Shown: piece by piece, positions 36,201-46,200 of the stretch
Position numbering within the stretch: position 1 is the stretch's first letter
How the letters are laid out: each line of letters begins with the position of its first letter
Origin: Owenia fusiformis
Taxonomy: Eukaryota; Annelida; Polychaeta; Sabellida; Oweniidae
NCBI GenBank assembly: GCA_903813345.2
Contig: CAIIXF020000009.1
Coordinates: forward strand, 5,700,030-5,764,029
Direction of reading: 5' to 3'
DNA: 64,000 nt
Notes under the pieces: model-generated
What the model saw: the letters and a program-made list of their open reading frames with translations, nothing else
Told to the model about the DNA's origin: nothing
Database searches by the model: none
Program-made: the position numbers and the translations under genes

Positions 36201-36532
36201 ACTTGCTATGAAATAGAATAATTTTGATTGGTACATATAATGTTGTAAAATATGTTTCAATATCATATTCAATATTCAAACTCCCCCCCCCCCTCCCTTG
36301 GTTTTAAGACCTTATTTTTAAATTTCAGGCCAAATTTTGAAGAAAATGGGCCCAAAAAGTTTTCCATGCAAGTGCCGAATTTTTTTCTCTGACCTGAAAT
36401 TTGCCCCCCCCCCCTTGTTGGTTCCCAAAACCACCCCTGATATTGCATCCCTAAAGCATTTCCTGAAAAACGAGTTAAAAATAGAACTTACGGCAGTGAT
36501 TCAAGTGCATCAGCAATCCATAAATTGGTCAT
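24245..36532 (-). CDS. DAPP1: DAPP1-like adaptor: SH2 domain, proline-rich linker, PH domain
   Basis: Minus-strand exons: 36532-36492, 35668-35552, 29271-29138, 28254-27863, 26464-26417, 26054-25906, 24654-24557 and a short last exon beginning at 24249 (GGT then stop); 984 nt, about 327 residues. An in-frame TAA three codons upstream supports the start. SH2, residues about 15-97: WYHPDATRKS, GSYVLRPSS (phosphotyrosine Arg40), KVKHYNID. The linker, about 98-228, is coded by one 392-nt exon and has PxxP repeats (APPRVPPRVPP). PH, about 229-326: GFLTKRGG, NWKTRWFTL, AEEWVAAIKAQMN. Its Lys238, Lys247, Arg249 and Tyr260 fit the 3-phosphoinositide signature. SH2 before PH is the DAPP1/Bam32 order, a PI3K-responsive membrane adaptor in vertebrates. 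The vertebrate protein is shorter, with a smaller linker. The last exon is the least certain part. Confidence 0.85.
24704..24822. repeat. Dispersed 'GTCACCACC' repeat, copy 4
   Basis: GGCATTAACATGCAAAATTT CACCACC, then GTTACAAGCATCAAATGCC, then AAAGCTGGAGACAAGAACAA TATGTC. It lies in the DAPP1-like intron next to the last PH-domain exon. Confidence 0.55.
25390..25865. repeat. Dispersed repeat split by a nested MITE
   Basis: The left part (GATAATGTTAGCTCAAAAAA through AATTCCAGCCAATCAGAATA) is duplicated nearby at 25037-25130 and is related to 45640-45740. The right part (ACTCATGCAAAGGTCTAGAA through CTTAAATCCT) is related to 45995-46075. Between them lies the 254-bp element at 25494-25747. 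The 45.6-46.1 kb relative lacks that insertion. Confidence 0.5.
25494..25747. mobile_element. 254-bp MITE with TGAGCCTGGCC termini, copy 1
   Basis: The ends are TGAGCCTGGCCATAGGAAAA and, inward from the right, TGAGCCAGGCCACGGGAAAA, both followed by GGTCTTATCACA. It is nearly identical over its full length to 54486-54738. It lies in a DAPP1-like intron. Confidence 0.8.
27162..27830. mobile_element. TTAA-flanked piggyBac-like MITE
   Basis: TTAA at 27158-27161 and 27831-27834 flank ends AGGCAGAATCAGA and, from the right, AGGGAGTATCAGA. A 78-codon frame inside (27185-27421) has no recognisable relatives. A shorter inverted relative occurs at about 47931-48271. It lies in the DAPP1-like intron after the linker exon. 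Confidence 0.65.
28363..28627. mobile_element. Possible MITE with CATAGGCGCAGCC termini
   Basis: GCATAGGCGCAGCCAGTGTG at the left is mirrored by AGCTGGCTTAACGCCCATGG at the right. Internal arms TGGGTGCGATCCCCC and GGTGATCGCACCCCCC are also inverse. It resembles the CAGGCCCGTAGCC family in style but is not the same sequence. Confidence 0.4.
31084..31528. mobile_element. Pogo-like MITE
   Basis: Flanked by TA on both sides. The left end is CAGTAAAACCTGTTTAATCC and the right end, inverse, is CACTAAAACCTGTATATCTG. The interior contains inverse 'CCGATC/GATCAGG' words. A plus frame at 31394-31678 crosses its right end and is not a gene. It lies in the long DAPP1-like intron (29.3-35.5 kb). Confidence 0.55.
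33097..33366. mobile_element. hAT-type MITE, copy 2
   Basis: The ends are TAGTGTTGTCG(A) and TGACAACACTA, and the 8-bp flanks GATATCAT and GATACCAT differ by one base, as expected of an aged hAT target duplication. The interior ATGCATCGAT words match the element at 38241-39352. It lies in the DAPP1-like intron. Confidence 0.75.
34484..34700. repeat. Inverted-repeat element carrying a TCACGTGA site
   Basis: ATCCAGAATCCGTACCTCCT and CCCCCTGC at the left pair with GCAGGGGGTAAAAAGAAAGA and ATTCTGGAT at the right. The loop holds TCACGTGA (34552-34559), TTATGCGCAATGACC and AGCCAATCAG. These are promoter-like words within what looks like a transposable element in the long DAPP1-like intron. Confidence 0.45.
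35110..35235. repeat. Dispersed 'GTCACCACC' repeat, copy 5
   Basis: GGCCATTAACATGCAAAATG, then TCACCACCTGCCATTTGTTA CAGACACTGA, then AAAAATTAAAGACCTTAACG ATATGTC. It lies in the intron beside the SH2 exon of the DAPP1-like gene. Confidence 0.6.
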
Positions 36533-37224
36533 CTTCTTTTAGTGTTGCCTCCACAATGTTTTCCAAGTTTCTGAAAGTGAATTCGATGATTTTGATTTCT
36601 GTTATTTGTAGGAAAAGGTAAAAATAGACACAGAGCGCTATAAATTAGTGATTATTCATGTTTTTCTTGTGAAACAGCTGTAAGGAAACTGGAAGTGATT
36701 GTTTTCTTTACACCAGCCTAAATACTTTTAGTAAAGCTTTTATTAGAAACTCTTCAAAAAGAGCAGCAAAAATCATCTCTGATCTGGGTTTACATTTCGG
36801 AAAACCCAGAGTGAATAATATGACCAACTAACCAATAGAAATAAAGAAATAATATACATACTAACCATAGACATTGATGAGTCACTGATGCACAGCTGGG
36901 AATGATTATTGTGAGTGATTTCTGTCAGAGTGAAAAAATAGTTCAACAAAGTTTGAAAGAAGTGAATAATGTTTCAATTAGAAAAATAAGATCCATGAAA
37001 TTAAAAAGTTATATATTCATGTCAACTGTGTAACAATTAATAATTGTAAGCTTTATTATTCATAAGGTTTGTCTTTCCTTGTATTTGATTTTAAAAAATA
37101 TTTAATTATTCACTCCGTATTTGATAGAACACACTGCTTCCGGTTTAAAAATAAAATTTGTCCCAGTTTTTCCTCAATATCTCTATTATTTGTATACATC
37201 CAGGACATTATTTAACATATAATC
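36533..37224. promoter_or_regulatory. Presumed bidirectional promoter between the DAPP1-like gene and DRG2
   Basis: The two start codons are 692 bp apart and point away from each other. The interval contains ACTGGAAGTG (about 36688-36697) and CTTCCGG (about 37138-37144), both ETS-like words, the second close to the DRG2 start. No TATA box is in a suitable place. A shared promoter is inferred from geometry. Confidence 0.5.
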
Positions 37225-40200
37225 ATGGGTATACTAGAGAAGATATCGGATATTGAAAAGGAGATCAACAAAACCCAGAAAAATAAAGGTAGCTAGACTA
37301 AAAGTTGAAGCGCGAAAATATTTCTCTAAAAAAATTGTTCACTGAATCTGATCACTCATCGACTTGTCTGCCTCTGTGGTGTAATGATTAGCATGTTAGT
37401 CTCCCAATGCACAGAGAACCTTTAAGTGTATATTTAGATGAAGGTGTCCAAGGATCTCGTCCAAAAAACACTTGCTTCGGGTTCGTTCAAAGCCACCTAG
37501 AAAGAAAAATAGCCCAAATCCAGCATTTAACCTAGCTCTCAATTTTAAATATTATGTTTAGATTCAATGATGTAGATGAATCGAATCCATGTTGTCTACA
37601 GAGTAAAAAATGAAGAAATAGATAAAATAAGTTTTGCAGCAATTCTGCGCCGATTGCCTACAGAGTAAAAGTTGAAGAAAGAGATAAAATAAGTTTTGCA
37701 GCAATTCTGCGCCATTTCAATTTGATCCCAGCATTTGTCATGTCAACTTTTCAAAGTAGATCCTTAGATCCCCTCATCTAAGCTTAAATATACACTTAAA
37801 AGAATAGGAACACATGTAAATAGTCTTTCTTATTCTTTTAAGTTACTTTGTTTATGTATCTATTGGCACTGTTATGTTGCCATTGGACACTTGATACAGT
37901 CTTCCTCTGGATACTTCTTCAACTCATTTTAATACTAGACTCCATTCCAGAAGGTCTATATAGATATATAATGTGTATGTTAAGCCAATATTGTATGCAT
38001 ACTGCAGAATCTAAATGTATTGCATTTAATTATTTTCAGCTACGGAATATCACTTGGGTTTACTGAAAGCCAAGTTAGCCAAGTACAGATCTCAACTTTT
38101 AGAACCCACTGGAAAAGCTGGAGCAAAGGTACATTTAAATCTAGAAATACTTGAACTTAGGTTCTTGAAGTTCATAAAATAAATCGAATATTAAAGACAT
38201 TTCAATACAAGACTCAGACTGTAAATTTAACAGTGTCTAGTAGTGTTGTCGCGATTAATCGATACATCGCGATATACATCGCCAAAGCTGATTCTGGCGA
38301 TGCATCGATGTCTGAAACAAAACATCGATGTTTTTAAAAAAATTTAATTTGCTAAAAATCACCCTTTCTTATCTTATTTTGACGCAAATCGCTTACCTAT
38401 TTCATTCATTTTCTAATGTTTTCTGATATTCTTTCGCTTTAAAACTGTTTTAGCTGGTCGAAATGAACCATTAATCTAAAAAAAAATTACTTTACTTTAA
38501 TTTCACCGTTATTAGAAGTTCCCGGATGTACCAGCGTAGTCTTATTAATTTGTTCTGTTCGGTATTTTAGTGCATTAGCGTTCGGTATTTCCATGGGCTA
38601 TGGTATTTTAGTGCACTTTTTTCAGACTTTTTCTCGATGTACAGGGTGTCAAAAAACAACGGCACCCCCCTCTACAGCAAAAAGTCCTTAATGTTACATA
38701 TTGTGTCATACCTCATTTGAAAGATAATTTAATTCTGGAGTTACTCTTCAAATTTCATTTAATAAAACTTTATATTAAAAAAGCTACATTGTTTCAAAGT
38801 TTGCTACTTCGGTACTCTGTTTGCTGCTTTGTTACTGGTTAAAGGTCACATCTTAAGAAAGTAAAACATGAAAGAATTAGCTTAGATTTCAACTACACTG
38901 AACACATGGGCTCAGTTCTGCAAAACAGGGTATAGGAATTGATGGAAAAAGAGCCTCTTGAAAAAAGATACAGTAAGGGTGTAATTCTGAAGAATGTGAG
39001 GAAAGTGCTAAGAGGATTATGCAATGCTACACCTTTATCTGAATTTTTATTGAAATCATATCCATCCAGAAAAGCTGCTGTTCGAGCAGCAACTGGTAGT
39101 CATACCAACTACTGAAAATCAGCTGTAAATCTGTAAAATTATATGATATCGAGCTGATATTTCTCAGGTAACTCCAGAATTAAATTGTCTTTAAAATGAG
39201 ATATGACACATCATGTAACATTAAGTACCTTTTGCTGTAGAGGGGGGTGTCGTTGTTTTTTGACACCCTGTACATCGCGATGTGCATCGATGTTTACTAT
39301 TGAAAATTGCCGATGCATCGATGTACGATTATGGCACATCGCGACAACACTAGTGTCTAGTAGTTGCTGAAGGGAAGAATGAGTCTTATTTAATCCTGAT
39401 CCATATTCAATTTACAATGTGAATAAACAATGTCAAAAATACAAAACTTACAATTATAAATGTTTATTATTCACCACCAGAAGTTGTATTGTTTAGTCTC
39501 CAACTTTTTGTAGACAGTGGTTGGATTTCAGTAGTCAGCATCTGAAACAACTGGTAGGTGGTGACATTTTGCATGTTAATGCCTTGTTACAAATGTTACT
39601 TATAGCTCATTCATTGGGCTGTTAATGTTATTTCAGGGAGAGGGGTTTGATGTTATGAAATCAGGTGATGCCAGGGTTGCATTGATTGGATTCCCCTCTG
39701 TTGGAAAGGTAGGTCAAGGTCATCTAGGTGCAGGCCCTTAACAAGCTTTTTGCCAAGGGAGGCTCAGTTTTTTAAATTCAAATTTGACTGTTTTTACCCA
39801 AAATCATTTAAAAAGAGCTCAAAATAACTTGAAAGACTGCATGATTTTGAAAAGAACTTTTGGCCAGGTGGGAGTTACTTTGAATCCCCCTGGAGCCCCC
39901 CCCCCCTCCCCCGTCCTGAATTTGAGCCTGAATGAAATTACAATCTGCATCTAAAACCATATGTGCTTTGGGGTTGCTTGATAGAATACATCTTGATAGT
40001 CTTGATCCATTAAGGTATTGCATATGTCATTAAGGTGTTGCATTTGACATTAAGGTATTGCATATGACATTAAGGTATTGCATATGACATAAAGGTATTG
40101 TATATGACATTAAGGTATTGCATATGACATTAAGGTATTGCATATGACTGAAGGAATACACTGATTTAACAGTATGGATAGAATTTGTTAACTAAAAATT

Positions 40201-43200
40201 TGAAACAAATTATGTTGAACATCTACATCTATTCTGATACTTAGTAATTTAGTGAGGTCCTTATTGCATGTATGTTACACTGAGTTGAAGAACCATTATA
40301 ATATTGGTCATTGACTTTCTAATCTTTATTACATTGTATATTTCATTGTAGGTCATATTTTGTGTACATATGTTCTCTTATTATTTCAAAGTAGCATCAC
40401 TTATTTCACTGCAGGTTTGAAAACTGGACCTCCGATTTGCCCTTGCAAAAGCTCTCAACTTTTTGACCTCATTTTAAAATTCATTCAAGAACAGATCATG
40501 CATGAGGAACTCAGTCACCAATGGCATTGGATTAAGTAATAAAGATATTGATAAAAAATTCTTTTAAACTATACCTTTTTGTTTTAGTCTACCCTGTTAA
40601 ACACCCTGACAACCACACACAGTGAGTCTGCAGGCTACGAATTCACAACTCTCACATGTATTCCTGGCGTCATTGAGGTAAGAAAAATAATCATTTTGTC
40701 AAAAAATAACCAGATTGTCATAACTTAGAGGCTTTCTTAAATTTATGATCCCTGAATCATTGTAACCATGGTGATCATGTAATGATGTCATGAAGTAAAA
40801 GAACAATACTCTTAATTAGAAATCCTGTGTAAAAATACAGACTGTAAACTTTTAAGTCTATCTCTTCTATGTGGCTTTAACATTTTAATTTTGTATGCAT
40901 ATTTTATTGTTTGCAGTATAACGGGGCAAATATTCAACTGCTAGATCTCCCTGGGATCATCGAAGGGGCTGCACAAGGTAAGTGTATTAAAGGGTCTTGT
41001 TTAATGTACATTGTTCATCAGAAACAACTTTTTTCCAAATTATATGTTTTATTAGACACTATCAGTAGAAGGATTTTTTCCTTTAATGATGATAAACAGT
41101 ATTTATTGAAATTATTTGTTGGAGATTTTGTCAGACAAGTGTATACTCAGATTTTATGTAAATGTTAAAATGAATGAATAACGCAGATGCGAGTAGGTTG
41201 TTACCAGTTTCACCACCAGGTGGCTCGTTCGGGTCAGATAGCATGGCGGGTAAAGTAGAAAGTTCCCTTTAACTTCAATTACATCTGTTTTAGTGGTTCA
41301 ATTTTCATATAACCCTTATGTTTCTAATAGTTATGCAAATCAAAATACGTCCAGTAAATGAAAATGTTATCTGACCAATACAAGAAAAGATATTTCACTT
41401 TTTGTGATTTTGTAACGTGGGCTCTATGGAGAATCAACCCGAACTAGAAGTCACACTTTCAAAAATAATTAGATTTTCAAACTTGATAAACAATTTTCGA
41501 AACCATATTTCTAGATGTACTTTTACATGTAGATCTCAAATATAACATCGCTTTGATTGAATTTTGAATATTTAATGGTGTAAATCAAGATTTTTTTCTA
41601 CTCGCATCTAGTCTATTCAAATAAGCACTATCAGGAATGGATATACTATATATAGTACTTATACGAGGGGTGATCCAAAACTCTTGGACGCCCTGCTCTA
41701 ATTTTCTTGGTTTTTGATAAAATTACTTTAAACTTTCCAATAATAAAGACCAACAACCTAACTACTTTGTGTATTAATTTCATGGAGAAATGATATGTTT
41801 TATGTAGTTTCCTAGACAGTTTTTAATATAGGGACCCTGCCATCCGGAACGGTATTCACACATGTCAACTTTCAGCCTTAAATGTTGCTGCCATTTAACT
41901 TGTTTCGCAAGTCTTGACCACCGTCTTTCTTTGAATTGTGAATGTTAAACCATGTTAGTTTACTTCCTTTGTTACTAGGCAACCAATTAATTATGTTTTA
42001 ATTATAATGTCACATATGATAATGGTCATATATGTCAAATTCTAAGAAAATGACATCAGACAAGCAACCCTCATTCTGGTATCATTTTTGTTTCAAGATG
42101 GCTGCTGAAATGCAGAACATGAAAGAAATCAAAGTGGAACAAAGAATACTTCAAGATATTTTCACTATTATTGACCTTTAGCAGCTACCATATACACGAT
42201 ATAGTCTAGATATGGCTCCATCTGATTTTCTTCCTTTTCTCGAAGTTGAAAGGAGGGTTGAAAGAAAATGTTTTTTTTTACTGATTGGATGAGGTTTAGC
42301 GTGGCACTCCAGCAGCATTTGTATCACATAAGGAATGGCGGTTTCATAAATGTCTTCCATTCATTGGTAAAGCGGTATGAGAGATGTGTTCAAATTCGTG
42401 GAAAATATGTTGAAAAGTAGGTCTTAATATGTAAAGATGATGATGGCAGATGACACTCAGATTGAAAGTCGGAAATTCTCTCTTATAATGAGTCTGATGT
42501 TAGGTTGTGCGCCCGCACCCAAAGTATTTGCCATATTATAACAGTTGTGACGTGATTTGCTATATTTAAATACCGTTCCGGGTGGCAGGGACCCAGTGTT
42601 GAAAAACCTTTACCAAAAAGCTAAAATATACTATGTTCTGTTGAAACTTACACAAAAAGTTGTTAAGATGTTGATCTTTATTATCTGGAAGTTTCATGCA
42701 ATTATATTAGAAAATAGCAAAGTTAGAGCAGGGCGTCCAAGACTTTTGGATCACCCCTCGTATAGTACTTTTAAGATATATCATCTACAACATCTAGTAT
42801 CTTAAATCCAATATTATAAGTATATCCCATAATTTTTAGGCAAAGGTAGGGGTCGCCAGGTGATAGCTGTCGCAAGGACGGCAGACACCGTCATCATCAT
42901 GCTGGATGCCACCAAGAGTGACAAACAAAGAGAACTTTTAGAAAAAGAGTTAGAGTCTGTTGGAATAAGGCTCAATAAAAGAAAACCTAATATATATTTT
43001 AAGGTACGTAATTATTTGTACAATTTTGTCTCTATGGAACACCCATTTTCAAAAAGTGGTGTTGTAGTCAGGCATCTAATAATGACACATTGAGATTTGT
43101 TTTTTTAATTATATCAACGAGACATGTCATTTTTGACTTATGTACTTTTAGTTCAATGAATTAGGTGGCGGTTTTATCTTCTTATTCCCCAAAATGTAGT

Positions 43201-46200
43201 CTTACAAGAATATATTTAGTGCCATGGCTTTCATCTGACTCATTAGATAGAGAAAATAAGGAGTAAATAGGATTTTTACTGTTTTTTCGTCACCACCATA
43301 AGTTGTGACATGTAGTTATATTCTCCAACTTTTTTGCAAACAGTGTTCAGCATCTGGAAATTGGTGTTTGTCATTCAGCAATTGGCAGTTGGTGTTCAGT
43401 GTTTGGCATCTGTAAAAATGGCAGGTGGTGACATTTTGAATGTTAATGCCTTGTTTACTCTTGTATTATGATTCAGTTGGAACAATAGAATACATGGAGC
43501 TAAAGTGGAGCTTTTGAACATTATTGATATATATATTACATAGGCAACAAATTATATTAAACTGTTAATTTCTTTTTTAAGCCTATTGAAACTGAATAAA
43601 AAATATTTTCTATTTTCAGCAAAAGAAAGGTGGAGGATTAGCATTCAACTCTACTCTTACACTCACAAAATGTAATGAAAAACTTGTACAGTTAATATTA
43701 CATGAATACAGTATCCTTTAACATACATTATATATAAAGATGACCAAATATGGTATGTTTGCTTGTTATTCGTATTGTTAAACTATAGCTTAGGCCTTGT
43801 TTGTGGGAAACTAATCAATTAGCAAATAACAGTGAAATTTAAAAGATGCCCCCATTCCCCAAGCAGCTTTAACAGTCCCCTACCAAAAGAAACAAAATGT
43901 GAGGAATATTTTATCTTTGGGCCTAGCATTTGCCTTCATATGATCTCATTTTCAAAAAAAGGCCCAATCTGGAAAAATTGAGCTCAAATTCTCAAAATAA
44001 CATATTTTAAAAAGGAATACATTTTTTATCTAACAGGCCCCCTCCAATTGGCTTCCGAATCCGCCTCTCTAAAGATCACAATTGTTCTGCTTTATTTTGA
44101 GATATTCAGTCATGTACGAGTTCAAGTAAAATCAATTCCTTAACTGTATGCCAGAAATCTTCAATGCTGAAGTTTTATTTAGGGAAGACTGTACTGCAGA
44201 TGAACTCATTGATGTTATAGAGGACAATAGAGTCTATATGAACTGCTTATATGTAAGTACAGTCTATTATAGAGGACAATAGAGTCTATATGAACTGCTT
44301 ATATGTAAGTACAGTCCATTGCACACTGCACAGGTCATTAGAGTTTATATGTACTGCTTATATGTAAGTACAGTGTATTATAGTGGACACTAGAGTATAT
44401 ATGAACTGCTTATATGTAAGTACAGTCCATTGCACAGGTCATTAGAGTTTATATGTACTGCTTATATGTAAGTACAGTGTATTATAGTGGACACTAGAGT
44501 ATATATGAACTGCTTATATGTAAGTACAGTCCATTGCACAGGTCATTAGAGTTTATATGTACTGCTTATATGTAAGTACAGTGTATTATAGTGGACACTA
44601 GAGTATATATGAACTGCTTATATGTAAGTACAGTCTATTGTACAGGTCATTAGAGTTTATATGAACTGTTTATATGTGAGAACAGTCTATTGTACAGGTC
44701 ATTTGAGTTTATATGAACTGTTTATATAAGTACAGTCTACTAGAGGAAAATAAGAGTCTTATGATCTGTTTATATGTATATTTATTATATTTGGTACACG
44801 TTATTACATGTACAGTTTATTACAGGTTAAATGTATTACATGACTTGTTCAGTTTATTACATGTACAGAGTTTAGTACAAGTACAAGTACAGTTTATAAC
44901 ATAATGTCCAGTTTATTACACGTACAGTTAACAGTTTGATATTTACTTGCCCATGACATTTAGCATGTTAATACCTTTCTATTTACAGACACAGTTCTAT
45001 TTTTCAGGTTTACAATAAAATAGATCAGATATCAATAGAAGAAATTGACAGAATAGCCAGGCAGCCACATAGTGTAGTAGTCAGGTAAGCCATATGGAAA
45101 ACTATATACATGTACATATAGTAGTACACTTGTACATCTAGCAAAACTCAGCTGTGGTACATTACCTCTTGGAGTAGTAACAGGAAGAAACAATCCTAAA
45201 TTAAAGATACAGTGAAACCTTTATATTCGAACACTTCCAATCCAAACATCACTCAATGTGAAAACTTTTCTCAGTCCCAATTGTGTTATCTCCCATTGAC
45301 TTTTTATAAAACCATGAAATGTGAACACCTGCAAATCCGAACACTTCTGGTCCCAGAGGTGTTCGGATTTGACAGGTTTTACTGTACATGCTAATGATTG
45401 CTGGTTTCCCCTCTAGCTGTAACATGCAACTGAATCTGGACTACCTGTTGGAGAGACTTTGGGAGGAATTAGCTTTAGTCAGAGTCTTCACAAAGAAACG
45501 AGGCAGTAAGTATTCAGAGAACCTTGCAGGGGGCAGTTTCATAAAATATTTTGTGAATTTTGATTCATGCAGTTTAGGAGGATTGGCTGGCAGGGGCACA
45601 CTCGATATTTTCCAACAATGAAAATGTCAGAATGTTGTTATTTTCTGACATATAACTGACTATTAAATGATATTCACACATAGCTAGGCAAAGTGTGTCC
45701 TATTCCAGCCAATCCGAACAGAGTATTCACATAATGAACAGTGTGTGAAATATCAATATCACATGCAAGGTCACTAGTTAACAGTTGTCATGGTGATGAA
45801 TGGATTTTTCACATTGGATTTGATGACTTGCCAACTTGACCCTTGCAAAAAATTTCATTGAAAATATGTTCTTTTAGTGATTTTTTCCTTTTAGATGATT
45901 TTATAGATAAAATTTAAGCCCAAGACTCAATGCATTATAGCTGCTTCATTCCACTCATGCGCTGTTTCCTAAACTTTGTATTCCCGCTGCGCGGTCATGC
46001 AAAGGTTTGGAAACAACACCTTCATGGTATGATTCAGCAAACAATGCACTGAGTCCAGGACTTAAATCCTTTAAAAGATTCAAACCAACATCTTGATCAA
46101 TTCTTGCGTGCCTTGGAATTTTCTTTTTGGAAATAAGACCAAAACTCATGATTCATATTCTGAAGTGAACAAAATGACGGCTGCATGGGAGCAATAATAG

